A stretch of 64,000 nt of DNA from Aaosphaeria pasadenensis (GCA_022813625.1 JAKLMB010000003.1:1728054-1792053); one strand, 5' to 3'. Shown: positions 44,864 to 57,832, counted from the stretch's first letter. Numbers and translations: made by a program. The notes: a model not told the origin generated them from the sequence alone.

Positions 44864-44896
44864 GGGATTAGGATTAGGATTAGGATTAGGATTGGA
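44864..44896 (+). repeat. Short tandem array of GGATTA
   Basis: About five consecutive GGATTA/TTAGGA units. It differs from the usual fungal telomere unit TTAGGG by one base. It sits mid-window and is most simply a microsatellite in the upstream region of the C2H2 gene. Confidence 0.8.
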
Positions 44897-47800
44897 CTGG
44901 CATTTCCTACTTCTTCTCTTTCCAAGGGAGTGCGAGTGTGTGTGTGTGCCAGACCAGACCACAGAGGAGTGTGTGAGTGTTTAGTCGGACAGGGCAGGGA
45001 TCAATTCCATGGCAAATCCAAAATCCACAGCATGCATTTCAGCAACTCGATACAGAGTATGCAGGTCAAAGGTCGGCTTTCCCTTCATACCCTTACCCTT
45101 ACCCACCCACACCACCACGCAGTAGTCAGGTAGGTTAGTTACGCATACGCAGCAGACGCAGGCAAGTAAACTAGACACAAAACGACACAGACACATGCAA
45201 ACACGCACGGCGCGCAACGCTTGACAAGGGTAGGGGGTCGTCCACCGACAGACAAGGATCATCCAGGCCTGGGGTGAATGACCCAGGATGTACTGTGTAT
45301 GACCTTTGGATGATGATGACCTTGGGATGAGACCAGGGTGGGCCTGGAAAGCGAAACAGCTGTGAAGGAGACCCAACTTTCCAACTCGACTACTCGTACA
45401 CAGTAGAGTTACGAGGTTCTCGTGGAGATACTAGCAAGAATGCGGTACTCGGCATGGTATATGCATGTATCTCTACAATACGAAGTCGGTAGTCTTTCAA
45501 TTGCCTCCATCGTCCTGGCACCTGTGGTAACTTGGTGTAGATAGTCCTCATAGTATCAACCTCGCCCATCTCTCTGTTTCTTTCTCTCTCGCATCATCTT
45601 ACAATCGTTAACTCCTCTCTCTCTCGTACATTAGCTCTGTCTGCCGAAGTCCCCTAGTGATAACAGTAGTACACACTAAAGTGTACGGTTTTCTGTGGGC
45701 GCAAAAGTTGTGTAAGGGCCCCGTCATCCATAGAGGATTTTCCTGCAAGCCCTCTGGTAAAGTCCCACTTTCTGCCTACACTTCGTAACCCTCTCGTCTT
45801 TGCTTCTCTTTACGATACCCCTACCCTTACCCTTTCTTCACATCCCTACCCATACCCACGGGCGCCCCTCCCAGTGCCCCCCAAAGCTGTATGCACAGTA
45901 ATGGTCAAGCCACCGTCGTTCCCGTCGTCGGTTGCCCGTGAGGTTCATGATCGTCGGCCTCCGCTGGCTTACACGCCCACAACGGGCCTGGCGCACATCG
46001 CTCGATCGCTCGTCGGTAATACCATCCAGCCATTACCTGACCCTGATGGGTTTGCTGCCCTCGCTCGAATCCCCTTCCCTGCCTCGAGTCCCTCCTCTCC
46101 CTCCGCGGGCAGTACTCCGTACCGTAGAGGGGGGGAAAGGCCGCGGGACCCTTTTTGGACGGGATAGTCAACGGAACCGCTAGGCAAATGAAATCAATCA
46201 TGAATGAAATTCGGGAGTATTAATGCGTGAAATTCAAGGCAAGCGGTAAGGCAAATGGCACTCATTGATCACGGCAACGCGGATGCGGGATGCTCGCCCG
46301 GAATCATCATCTGTAGGTAAGCCCCCGTCTACTCCGTACATGCGAACAGGACAGATGTAGTACAGCACAGCCAGGTTTTGAAGAGGTGTGTGTAGGGTAG
46401 GGTAATCCCCAACGCTTTTTGCCTTGGCCACAATTCCAACACGATGAGAGGAGGTGAGGGTGCGGTTGTGGCAGCCTGTCCTCTGCGAGTAGGGCGGAGG
46501 ACCTCCGCGATACAGTAGTAGACGGGTAGAAGGCGTGGTAGGTGTAGTTGGGGCAATTTACGGAATAGCAGGAGTATGGTGTTGTACGAATAGTGGAGGA
46601 GATGGGGAGAGTCTAGAGAGAGGGAGGGGGCAAGCCGCAAGAGTGAGGAGAGGAACATTAAGCCAAGCCAAGAACAGAGAGGGAAAAGTGGGTCATCACT
46701 CACCAGCGAAGCGCTTCGGGCCCAAACCAGTCCAAGTCCAATGTCAGGTCCGCTAAGCAAGTGCATCGATCGATCGATCAGAATAATGAACTCTTACTGT
46801 AACACTATGAGTCCACTGTACGGACTAACAATTCATCTTTTACTGCTACTTTCGTGGCGACTCAGTCAGTACTTGTGCAATTACGGAGTAGATACTCTCG
46901 TAGACTCGTAGTCGTTATTAGGGCAATAACTGAGTTTGTGCCACTCCGGACGGACATGATTTTTTCTTCAATGAGCTTCTTCTCTTAACTAGGTAGGGAA
47001 TTAGTCGTCGTGCTTCACTTGCCTTCGCCATCAGAAAACTAGGGCCATCGGAAAATCCAGAGAAAAATCCAGTTTATCGCGATCCATAAACCCCATTATT
47101 ATTATGATCGCCATCATCGATCACTTTCACCGGCACCGTAATATGTCCGTAGTCGTTTCGCACTGGCAGTGAGGCAAAATTCACTCCGTTTATTTTTGAT
47201 TTGCATGCTCCCCGTCCGCGTGCTCCTGGCGGGTAGTTTCCCTACCCAGCCGACCTAGCTAGCCTTGCGGCGATACTCTCTCCGAAGCTGTTCCGGACAA
47301 GGGAATTTCTGAAAAGAAGAACCTGATTTTCATCATCTGTGAACGGTAGTTATGGTACGAGTAGATGCGATCGAGAGATCGAAGTCACATTGCTGCCATC
47401 GCATCGTGATGGGAAAGTGTTCATCGATTCCTAAAGCAGGACAGTTCGGCAAGGCTAGCTTGCTTGATAACACGATTTGCGCTGCACATGGGACGGTTTG
47501 TAAGGTTGCTTCCCCTGTGGCCATTCTTTTTTTTAAGATTAATAATGGAAGATGTTGTGATCATTGTTGTTGGCCCAGAGACTGCGGGCCTGATGCACGG
47601 GAACAGTGTTGCAGTGTTGGAGCACGAGTATCAATCTGCACCTTTTCTTTTTTTTGTTATTTGTTGTTGATGATGTCGTTGATGTTGGTTATTCTCGTAA
47701 ATCCCCTGGCCTTCCTTCCCGACCCCGCGTGCCTGCCCGCACAGGGAGTCAGGGACTTCTACTAGGGAAGGGTACAACGAACTACGTCATTGCCAACGGG

Positions 47801-48500
47801 ACAAGATAAAGACACGAGACGGTCGTATTTTTCCATGTTGGTGAGCCTTTATTGTCTGATCGCGATGGTACGATAAGTTTGATATGGACTTATCTGGCCA
47901 GACCACCAGGGCCCCAGGGTGCTAAGAGCGCTGAGAGTGCCCAGTCGGCCAAGCGGGTTAGTCGGCGGCTCACTCGAACGAGGGTCACCCCGAGACCGAA
48001 GCCATGGCCAGTTCGGCAGGGCTGAGGGGTCCAGCAGGACTCGGAATGGGCGTAACTAAATGGTTTAGCGGTAGGTAGTAGGCATGTAGGGTCTCAGTTA
48101 GTCGAAACGGGAGAGCGAGCGAGACATTGATTAGCAGATGAGGAAAGTTGGTCGTAGGCCCAGAGTGGGATGGGATGAAATGAGGATGGAGGAGGTCTGG
48201 GACGAATGTGTATGTGTGTGGTGAGAGGGGTAAAGGGAAGAAGGGTACTTTCCCGAGATAGGATTAGCGTACACGTTATCCTGTTGACTTTGGATGGGGA
48301 TCGAGAATATGGCGGGGGATCTAGATTGGACATTCCATGTAGCCACCATCCCAGGTACATCCCTGCATCCTCCCTGTATGATAAAGTAAGCTGCACGTTG
48401 CTTGCTCATTCGCCTATTCAGCAGTTGCATATTCATACAGAGTACGGGTTTCTTAGTCTTAGGTACATACCTCGTACAGTAACTCGTAACTGTGGCTGTA

Positions 48501-48548
48501 TGTAGCCTGTTGTCTGTAGCCTGTAGCTTGTAGCCTGTAGCCTGTAGA
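48501..48548 (+). repeat. Imperfect tandem repeat of CTGTAGC heptamers
   Basis: Six or seven units of TGTAGCC/TGTAGCT with small variations run head to tail. It is non-coding and probably arose by slippage. Confidence 0.75.
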
Positions 48549-50304
48549 ACGCGGGATGCCACGCTTACTGTGTACGGGTCACTTTTGTAAGGGTCATGGT
48601 TATGGTTCTGGTAAATGGTAGGAATGGATTGGGTATGGGCAATTAATTCATGGCCATTATCATTGTATGACTGCCTGCCAACGACTACCTACATACTCCA
48701 ACCCCACGAGGTACCCTATGGAGGGATTTGTATGGCTGTGGCTACTGTATGACTATGAAACTACGAGCATGACTGCCTATGTCTTTGCCTATGGCTTTGG
48801 CTAGACTCTTCTTTTTTATTTTACTCTTCTTCCTGAGTTATCATCTTTGCCCTTCTCACTTTGCTCTTTCCCTCTCTTCGATAAAATAGAATAATAACAA
48901 TAATAAGGCCTGACCCGACCCGAGACACAGACCAACACCCTGAACGCCTTGACCCTGACCTGACTATCGCGAGCTGAACCTGACTAAACCAAAAGAGAAA
49001 GTGAAAACAACAGATCAGACCAGGGTGATCTCGGGCCTCACGGGATGACATCACTTTGTCATCAACGGTTGTATGGGCTGTATGGACAAGTTAACAAATA
49101 CGGGAGTCACTAAGTAACTTAATCCCCAAATAGCCGAGAGTCCCACCCTCCTCCACGCGTCCCCCTTACAAAAAGGTCATGGAGATCGAACTTCTGCATG
49201 CGATCTTTCTGATCCCCACAGACGCCAAGCATTCAGGGTCCCTGTCAATCTCGATCGCATACTTCAACATCACACCTTCCAACTCTCTTCCAACCTTCCA
49301 CCATCACCACCCTCACCACCATCACCGTCAACCTCTCTCCACCGCCTCCTACTACACGACACGGGGACCACCTGGCACCTTCACAACCCCCACCCACATC
49401 GCATTGTCTCAACTCAGGGAACCCACCTCCAATCACTTTCCTATGTCCTATTTCTGCCACAACCCCGAATCTGACTCACGCGCATAGCCAAACCACAATG
49501 CCTTGATATCAACACACCAGATTCACCTAACCCATACCCATCACCTATCAAAATGGGCTCCACCGCTACCGGTTTCATGCAGGGAAATACGCCTCCCTTC
49601 CCTGCACCCTTCCTAATCCTCCGCCACTCCCCTGATCATGCATCCAGCTACTCCGTACTCTTCTAGTTTTTTTCGCTTCCTACACCGCACATGCCCCGTG
49701 CATTCGCCATCTAACCCACTAACAGACGACCGATTCATACAAAACTTCGATCGTGGTGCTTTTTTTGATCGCATCTCCCTCGCCTCAATGCAGGGGACCG
49801 AGTTCCGCGAGCCCATGGACCGCCTACCTACTGCACATGCACCCTCCTTCGGCTTTCATACTCTCACCACCTGGTTCTCCATACTGCCGTTTCGGTGCTT
49901 CCAACATCGTCATATACCAATTGGGATGTTTTTAACACTGTTGCAACTCTCGCCCCCCTAGTTCGCATCAAATGAAACTTCGTGTTGTTGGTCGTATACA
50001 ATATCCCAGCCGGCGATTGATGCTCAAGACCCACCACGTGGGACCTTATCAGTTTCACAGACGACTCAGCACCAACCTGATGACTTGGAACGGTTGTGGT
50101 CAATTCTTCCGTCTTGCAGCTCGCGTGCTCCCGTCTTGGCTATGATGTCATAGCTACCGCCTTGTTTCTGACTGGCGGCGGCTTGGAAGCAGAGCCTCTG
50201 CGGCCATGCCCTGTCTAGAACCTTCTGACGCCCTGGGCGCAATCATCGCGATCGCTGCTACCCTGAGTGCCTGACCCCTAATTTGCCTGCTCCTCAGCAA
50301 TGCG

Positions 50305-50784
50305 GTGTACCTCACTTGCGGTGACCTGAGCCCTGGCGGCTTACTGGTGTCAATATCGTCCGACCCGCGATCATGGTATGGTGGGCACATCACCTCTACC
50401 CATCGGGCTACCAGAGTCCAAAAAATAGCAACTTTGGCATACACAGGTATTCTTCATCCGCATACAGACCCTGAAGATCTTTGTCCACAATCACTTGATT
50501 GTGTTGATGTGTTTGGTACGGTGGGTGGTGTTCGCTGTTCGCTGTTCACCGTACCTGTTCAAGTATCATTTGGTTGGTCGCAATCGGTTTCGGTTTCATC
50601 CGTAGATGCGAAGATGAGCTACGATAGCCTCATCTCAGCTATGCACCGCACCACGCATAAACAAACAGACATGGAACTTGTCTATTATGAGATTGATGCA
50701 CTGACTGCATTGTCAGCTGAACATTTGATGATCATCGCAGTGGTGACACGCAAACTGGAGACATACGTTGGCTCTTGTTGTTGA
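50305..50784 (+). CDS. Uncertain hypothetical ORF, 159 codons
   Basis: This is the longest ATG-to-stop frame in the 44-54 kb desert. It has no signal peptide, no recognised domain and no supporting neighbours. Composition is protein-like but Ser/Thr/Val-rich. It could be chance. It is listed so that expression data can be checked. Confidence 0.15.
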   Translation: MYLTCGDLSPGGLLVSISSDPRSWYGGHITSTHRATRVQKIATLAYTGILHPHTDPEDLCPQSLDCVDVFGTVGGVRCSLFTVPVQVSFGWSQSVSVSSVDAKMSYDSLISAMHRTTHKQTDMELVYYEIDALTALSAEHLMIIAVVTRKLETYVGSCC

Positions 50785-50872
50785 CTTTGACCGTTGGAGG
50801 AACGAGCCAGTGTAACTTCCAAACGAATCTACGTTGTCAAGTCCACGTCCTTCTTGCTCGAGTCCACGTCTG

Positions 50873-50873
<1 letters not shown>

Positions 50874-50917
<44 letters not shown>
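50874..50917 (+). repeat. (CA)22 microsatellite
   Basis: Forty-four bases of uninterrupted CA dinucleotide in non-coding DNA, expected to be length-polymorphic. Confidence 0.97.
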
Positions 50918-50918
<1 letters not shown>

Positions 50919-53576
50919 CATGGAAGTAAGCCTCATGCGATTGTCCCTTCATTGGACACCACGTCGTTGGGGTTTCTGTGCCAGTGTTTCGACAGTTGTC
51001 CTCGTAACTACGGCCTTTCAACCAATCCAGCAGCACAGGAATAATTTCCATGAATATCTTCATCAGCCACAGCACATTATTGGCATGATTGGATACCGAC
51101 TGCGAAATCCGTCTTGGCAACGTCTAGCGCTGGCTTCCCGTCCAGCTGACTGGGAGTGATGAAAGTGACGACATGATGCCGCACGCCTCGCCAGCCACGC
51201 GACTCTACTTTTGTAGATCTCCCCGGCCATCGACGATTGCTCACTGCCACTAGATTTGATCGCTCAGCTCACCAATCGCTGTCCAGCACTTCACTTCCGA
51301 CGAACATCGGACCTACGCGCTTGTGTGGTATCCCACTTTCTGCTACTAAGTGCCACTATCTAACGTGCCGTGTCGATAGCTTTTACGCCCCTCGCGCCTT
51401 CGAATCATCCCACTCCGGGGACCATTTTCTTTGAACCCTCGTCTCATGCTGCCACGCATACTCGGCTGTGAAGAGAGTTTAAGGGAAGCCCTTTATTTTC
51501 GGCGTTTTGTCCCGGCACTGCCTTGTTGCTTCCCATGCGTTATTACATCCCCACAATAACAGGGATATCTGGGAATCTAGATCCAGAAAGTATGAGTTTT
51601 TTTTTTTCACTTTCGCCGTTCGCTCCGAGGTCCCTTCTCTCCCACTTCGGGAAACGAAAAGGTACATGTAGCCGAGAGTGGAGGGACGAGCGCCATTATT
51701 ACAACAACATACGTCATACGTCACGAAGACATCGTGGGCGGGCAGACGGTCGTGGGCGGCAGTTACCCCCAATTCCATCCTCCACCCGTCGAGTGATCCG
51801 ACCTCCAGGATATGCACGTTGCGTTGTATGTATCGTAGCCTAACCTTCACATATGCATGTGGAACTACAACCGCAGCAGGGCGAGACAAGGTATGTATTG
51901 TAGAAAAAGTCAAATGGGGAATGCGCTGTGCACATGCGTAAAAAATTGCCCATCTCTTTCCCCATGTAGGACCCTACCTCGATCCCAACAGGACCCTCTC
52001 TCCCCTCGTGAGAAGCACGAAATCTACGATCTTCTCGCGCTCGTCTATCGGTGCTGCCTGCCTGCCCAATCGCCATGGCACGCTTCTGAATCTCGATGGG
52101 GGGAGGGGCGCGTGGACAGAGCAGGCAAGGCGGCGTGGGATGAGATCTTGGTAAAAGGGAAGGGATGTAGGGTTCGCGTGCCGAACTGTCCGTATCTGCT
52201 AGTGATGTGATGTGTTGCCTATCGCCCTGCTTTCTGTAGGGTGTTCGAAACGCAGGGTGTATGTACTCGTATGTACGAGGGAGCTGTCATGCTGGATAAG
52301 GAGCGGCGCAGGGTCGTCGATGGGTGTTCATTGGACGGTGAGGGTGTGCTGGGTAGACCAATCAACCGTCCATGTATGCTGGAACGAGTTAGATATGAGA
52401 TATAGTTTGTGAATCGTAGTCGTAGGCGTGGGTGTAGGTGAAGATTCATTCCATAGTGATCCTGACTGGAACCTACTACCAATCAATAGTTTCAAATCGT
52501 CACGTTCCCTGTGCCTATCTTTGCATCTCCCCTTCGCGATTCCCGGTCATCGATCAAGACTGGTATATCATAACTACAGTCGGACGTTTGATTGCCAATG
52601 AATGCCATCTTTCCTATCATATGTCCTCGTGGTCGTTTACAAACGAGGACCCTGAAACCACAGTCACTCCCTCCGTGCATGTACCAATGCTCAACCTATA
52701 TCGATACCGATACGAATGCATAAAATCTATGCATGACATGCCCTTCCTTCTTCATCCATGCTTGGCACCATCGTCATCGGCGTTGTCATTGCTGTCACTT
52801 GATGGTTTGGTAATAAATACACTATCAGATTTCTATAGATCACTGCTAGAATCCTTGTGAGCGTTTGACATAGTGCATGCTACAATATTCCTGATAATAA
52901 TGTTATAGCATACGTACATAAATAAGTACAGACATACAGACATGCAGAAATACAGACACATCTACAACCATACAATCCCCCTACCCAGCGCCTACAAAAC
53001 CTACCTCCCAACCATCAGATTCCTCCTCGCCGATCACGCCCACCGCATTCGAACTTCGACCAAACAACCATGTCTTTGTGGTGTCTGCCATCCCACCCAA
53101 CCCTACCACTTCTCCATAAGATATGCCGCTATGTGTTCTTTTATTGCATCCTTTCCTATACACTGCGAAGGTGTTGTACAAATAGTATGGATGATTGGTG
53201 AAATAATGGACAGTTGAACTGGTGATTTCCTACTCCTCCCTTTCCCCTCCCCTTTACTTCACTCGAGTACACGTTCCCCGTGTCCAACCATGCCATCATC
53301 TATGCGAGACAAAGACGAACAGCTTCCCCTTCACCCCCAAGTATCACCTGCCCTCTTACCTTCTGTCCAATGGTCGTGTAACGTGTAAGTACATTACAAT
53401 GGAAAAATTGCTCAGGCTCGGCTTGATGGGACTATATGGTAACGTTTATACCGGTAAAAGAATATCAATGTACATGGGCCAAATTTTGATCTTTAGTGGC
53501 GGAGTGTGTGGTTGAAAGCATGCCCGAGAGGGAGAGGATGGTTGGGTGGATGGAGATTTGGAGGGAGGGCTGGTTT

Positions 53577-53620
53577 ATGTGTGTATGTGTGTATGTGTGT
53601 ATGTGTGTATGTGTGTGTAT
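53577..53620 (+). repeat. (GTATGTGT)n tandem repeat
   Basis: Four to five 8-bp units (ATGTGTGT) followed by a GTGTGTAT variant. A simple-sequence repeat in non-coding DNA. Confidence 0.9.
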
Positions 53621-53948
53621 ATCTTATAACATTAAAACATGACGTGAAGACTTTAGAGAGAGGATGCTCTGATAGTATCTCGATGTTATTGTTAAATGGT
53701 TAGTTTCTTTGCGTTTCTAGTCAATGCTTCGAGGGGAATGGTGTTGATGAGATGGGGTTAAGACGCTCTAGAGATCAATTGCGTGACATGGAGGCTTGTT
53801 TAGTATCTGGGTGGATTCGTGTTAAGAGGCGTAGTAGTGATAGTTGGAGAACATGACAAGCTATGCTACCTCATATTATAGTAAGGATGAAAGATGATTA
53901 GTTCTTGATCTAATAAGACATTCGCAATATCAACTAGTATTCCATCTC

Positions 53949-54215
53949 TTAACCCTGCAAATATTGTTTCCAAGAATGCTCCTCGATGAATTCAAAAAGC
54001 TTACGGATATTCCTATTTGACATAGGTGCTTCAATTTCGCCCATATCCCTTGTAAACAGTACATCAGGATACTTCCGTCTCAGATACTACCTGGTTGGAC
54101 TATAATTCGTAATCGTATCGTTCGTAGCATCGAACACCCAGAACCCCAACCCGTAAACCTCAGCGCCTCGATGGCACATCTGCCCGAAGTCACGAGCATC
54201 AATACACGACCATCC
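53949..54215 (-). pseudogene. C-terminal relic of an NAD-dependent epimerase/dehydratase (extended SDR)
   Basis: One minus-strand frame reads GWSCIDARDFGQMCHRGAEV, then GLGFWVFDATNDTITNYSPT, an in-frame TAG, and YLRRKYPDVLFTRDMGEIEA followed by PMSNRNIRKLFEFIEEHSW, ending at TAA (53949-53951). This matches the C-terminal substrate-binding end of fungal NAD-dependent epimerase/dehydratase proteins. The Rossmann half with GxxGxxG and the YxxxK active site is absent upstream. The nonsense codon and truncation mark it as a relic. It lies back to back with the IlvD relic. Confidence 0.6.
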
Positions 54216-54254
54216 ATCTACATCCTAAAGATCCGGCTCATCCCCTTGTTTCCG

Positions 54255-54980
54255 AAACACAGCACCAATGTACAACTTGACCTCGAGGATTTCCACAAGG
54301 CATCGCGGAAAACACCCGTGATAGCCGACATGCTTCCCAGCAGGAAGTACGCCATGGAAGATCTTTTGAACGTCGGAGGGATCCTGTCTGTCTTGAAGTT
54401 GCTCATTGTGACTGATATGATTGACGACACTGTCCCGACTGTGACGGGGAAGATCGTGGCGAAGAACGTTGGAGAATAGGCATCACTTCTGCATGATCAG
54501 ACGATTGTTCGTCCAGCAGATTCGCCACTGAAACGTTAGGGTAACATCCAGGTATTATACGGGAATCTTGCACCCGGGGGCGCCATTACAAAGATCAGTT
54601 CCGATGCGTACTTCAGTTAAACAGCAATGGTGTTCGATAAAGAATCAGAATCATGCAAGGCTTTAGATGCAGGAGCAGTACTAAAAGATAGTAACATTGT
54701 ACTTGTAGTGCGATATGAAGGTTCCAAAGGTGGATTGATTGTCGGGCACGTAGTCCCAGAGGCGTTTGAGAGCGGCCCTATCGCGGTGTTAAGAGATGGT
54801 GACATGGTAACAATTGATTCTTGGGCAAGAAAGGTTGAGATGACTCAGGATACCGACGAGGAGTTGCGAGCAAGACTTATGTGGAAGTCAAGTTGTCATC
54901 GAATAAGGGGAGGAACAATCGGGAAATATGTGCGTCTTGTTAGTCATGCCCCTGAAGGCGCTGTTACCGATTTGTTCTGA
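54255..54980 (+). pseudogene. IlvD/Edd-family dehydratase pseudogene
   Basis: One continuous plus frame carries clear IlvD landmarks: LEDFHKASRKTPVIADMLPS, KYAMEDLLNVGGILSVLK, VTGKIVAKNV, DQTIVRPADSPLKR, GNLAPGGAITKIS, VFDKESE, VVRYEGSKGG, IVGHVVPEAFESGPIAVL and GKYVRLVSHAPEGAVTD. Three in-frame stops interrupt it: TAG 54477-54479, TAG 54537-54539 and TAA 54618-54620. About 40 residues, including the conserved GRFSGG loop, are missing at about 54733. The N-terminal half with the Fe-S cysteines is also missing. The family covers dihydroxyacid, gluconate and pentonate dehydratases, and which one this was cannot be told. An ATG at 54171 opens the frame but precedes the homology. Confidence 0.82.
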
Positions 54981-55109
54981 GATGTCATGATAAATGGTCA
55001 ACCCCGAGCAACCGTGGCAGGTGGATTAGATAGTGAGGTTCAATATAGCATGTTGCTTTAAACAAAATATATTTGTAAATGAACTTCATGTATACTCTCG
55101 ATCGATTGA

Positions 55110-57832
55110 CTAAGGAGCAACAAATTCCTGCAAGAGATCCATGTATGGTAGGAAGTCTGCGGCGGTAGAGTTGAAATCGAAACCCGAGTCGATTTCCTCG
55201 CTAGAAGAGAACGAAGCAGAAGACACAGGGAATGGAAATGGTCCCAAGTCCCAAGTACCAGCTGAAGGAGTCTCTTCGAAAGTCGTGCCATGTTTGCGAA
55301 AATGAGGTAGTAGCGGATCCTCTTCGTTTCTATGTGAATCATTCGCCTCAATTTCGCCACTGGCCTCGGATTTTTGGGCAATCCGCCTCTGAGTCTCTCC
55401 CATTGTGCTGAATTTCTGGTTGGTGCCCTGGCTCTTGCTGAGATTCATGTGCAGAGATGAATGGATTAGTTGGAGCGACCCTGGCATATCTGCTTCCTGT
55501 GGAAATGTTCCCTTTGCTAAGCAAATATTCACGATGACAGCAAGCCTTACGTCTTTTCGTGAATGATGCCTTGCAATTTCGATCGCTTTCGAACCTGCTA
55601 TCTCGGCCGCTTGCTGCGTGGTAATTTCTTCATCCATTTGAGTCATGAAGTCTCCGGACCCGTGAAGTCGTCTAGGATCATTTTCGTAATTGATCGCCGT
55701 TCGGATATATTCCAGCAGCTCCTCCGCACCTTGGTAACGAACCCTTAGCTCATTCATGACAGCAATGTATAGTTTCAGATCTTGTTTCCTTCTTTCATCC
55801 CGGAAGGGCCTTGGTACGGCAAACAATCTGCGATAGGACCATGCAAGTGGCAGTGCAATTAATGCAGTACTGTCAATCAATTAGCTTCACTCTATTGGTC
55901 CGGCTCCGACTTACATCGTTACTGGGAGGTACTTCGCTAATCCCATTTGCAAAACACTTTCTAGGGCTTCAGTGTTGCCATGCAGCGCAGACTCGAGCTC
56001 TGACTCAGTAGAATCTCCCTCAACGTCGTACCCAGTTTCCTCTTGCGATGACGATGCCATTGACAAGGACAATGCACAATTACAAGCTGCGATCTTGGCG
56101 GAACTACAAGATTCAGTTACGTTAGAGACAGTGTACGTCGTTGGACTTACTAATAATAAATGTGAATGATACTGATGTATAATGTTAAGGATTTGCGTCT
56201 ATCGGGGATCATGTAGGCGTAGAGAAAAGTGTTATGCATCTGCTTGTACCACGAATCAAGATTTGACATCGATTCCCTGAGTTTCTGTATTTTATGATTG
56301 GCATCCAGTGGTGGCACAGTGGTCTTTCGCGCAGACGAGATTTCCAAGATATCCGATAGGAGCAATAAGAGCTCACACTGAGCGATGAAGACCCTCACTA
56401 AGATTTGTTTAGTATTCGAGTCATATACTTTTGATCTTCGAATATCACTTTCAAAATCCTCTTCTGTTAACATTGGGTATTGTGTCTTGGAAGAATCGAT
56501 GATAATCTGGAGGGGCCGGCGAAGTCCAAGGGATATAGTCCGATCCCGGCATATACAGCCCCACCAAAGACGTTTGAGGATGTTGCGACGCGCTGGGGAT
56601 ACGTCCGACTCATGAATGTCGGAGTGCGCGCCCGCTTGCCTTGCGTAGTGAACCGCAACATTAACCCAGTACGAATTTACTGTTGCGTCGGCAGCGCTAG
56701 TGTAATAGGTTAAGAGCAGAGCGCAGTGTGACGAGGAGATCGCATCGCGGCAAGTATCGAGATCGAAAAGGGCCTAGGCGGAGGAAATGTGTCAGTTGTA
56801 GCATCGAAACACTGGAACAGAAGCTGACCTTAGCGCGGCTGTAGAAGGCTGCCCGTGCAGCTTGGATGCTCTCAAAACCCATGCTTTGTACCATGGGCAG
56901 AGGCAAGAACTATGAGTTTGATTTGCTGATCAGCTCGCTTTCTAATTGTAAGACTGTACCATTTGACCTACACTGCAGCCTGCGAAAAGAATCGCCTGGA
57001 AAACGAACAGAGGAATTCTGTTATTACTTTCATTGGAGGAGGGTTCAGATGTCTGATTATATGATTTCCAAAAATCGCCCTCGTCTAAGATTGGAAGTAC
57101 TGGGTGAACGTGTAGGAAATACTCCTGGACGAGCTCGTCCAAGATGGCTTGGGACGGAACACGAAAGCATCCTCGTTGATCCAGGTAGCAAACATCATCC
57201 GGGTGCAATTTGTGAATGCTGCCGCAATGAATGAATGGATAATAAGAGTAGATAGTGAAGGCATTGTTCGAAATACCGATGGGAAGCCTGGCAAAGGGGA
57301 CCGGCCGTTCCTCATAGGACTCTTCAATGTTGGCAGCTTCGCAGTCGTCCAGGAGAGCAGTGTTTTGGCTAGTACTGGGGCTGGATCCATCAAGCTGTAA
57401 GACGGTGGGCGAATGCGCCCTTTGCTGAGCAGTATGCTCATCGCAACTGCTGGGAAGCACTGCCTCTTCCTGCACACTGTTGCTTTGATTGCAGCTTGGG
57501 GCATCGTCGACGCCAGGAATGATTATGCGCAATGATGATGGGTTCATCACAGAAATGCCGTGCCTACATTCACAGATTAGCCATCAAACCCCGAGCTTGA
57601 AGGTACCAAGAGAGTAAGTCCACCTTTTTCGATTCCTGCGCCGAACGGTGCAGTCAAGTTTGTCTAACCTGCAATTTGTGCAGGGGGCCCCCATCTGCAT
57701 TACATCGCACCGCACCTTACGAGATCGACAAGGAACACATGCGAAGCTAGCTCGTTTTCGGGTTCCATTTTGTCGGTCTTTGGGTACTGATGTATGAGAA
57801 GGTTGGTCTGGTGCCTCTGTAATTATGTCCAT
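55110..57832 (-). CDS. Zn2Cys6 transcription factor with fungal-specific middle homology domain
   Basis: Minus-strand exons are 57832-57624, 57563-56972, 56909-56829, 56773-56151, 56103-55915 and 55869-55110, giving 817 aa. The binuclear cluster is at C32, C35, C42, C51, C54 and C61 (CVPCRSRKVRC, then CTNCRLDKLDC), followed by a basic RRRNRKR linker. The middle homology region runs from about 190 to 450: LVQEYFLHVHPVLPILDEGD, FVFQAILFAGCS, ESIQAARAAFYSRAK, then YARQAGAHSDIHE and ARRNILKRLWWGCICRDRTI. This region resembles cutinase-factor (Ctf1-beta) type regulators. All six exons join in frame with no stop, so the gene looks intact. The exon 1 donor (GTGGAC) is weak and is the least certain junction. 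The gene is flanked by three catabolic-gene relics, suggesting it once regulated a local cluster. Confidence 0.9.

Larger units (their letters stand above)
44040..53948. other. 9.9-kb gene-free region upstream of the C2H2 regulator
   Basis: No conserved gene is supported on either strand. The longest frame (50305-50784, plus, 159 codons) matches nothing known. The first ~2 kb on the minus strand is pyrimidine-rich with several ATG frames, compatible with a long regulatory leader of the C2H2 gene. Microsatellites and TACTCCGTA motifs occur (annotated separately). Confidence 0.5.

Noticed and set aside
44864..44896. Interstitial telomere
   Set aside because: The unit is TTAGGA rather than TTAGGG, with only about five copies. 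It is most simply a microsatellite.
48061..48110. tRNA-like A-box TGGTTTAGCGG
   Set aside because: No matching B-box (GGTTCGAATCC-like) follows at the right distance, and no cloverleaf can be drawn.
54171..54254. ATG at 54171 as the true start of the IlvD gene
   Set aside because: The 28 codons before about 54255 show no IlvD similarity and lie antisense to the SDR relic. The real N-terminus is missing.
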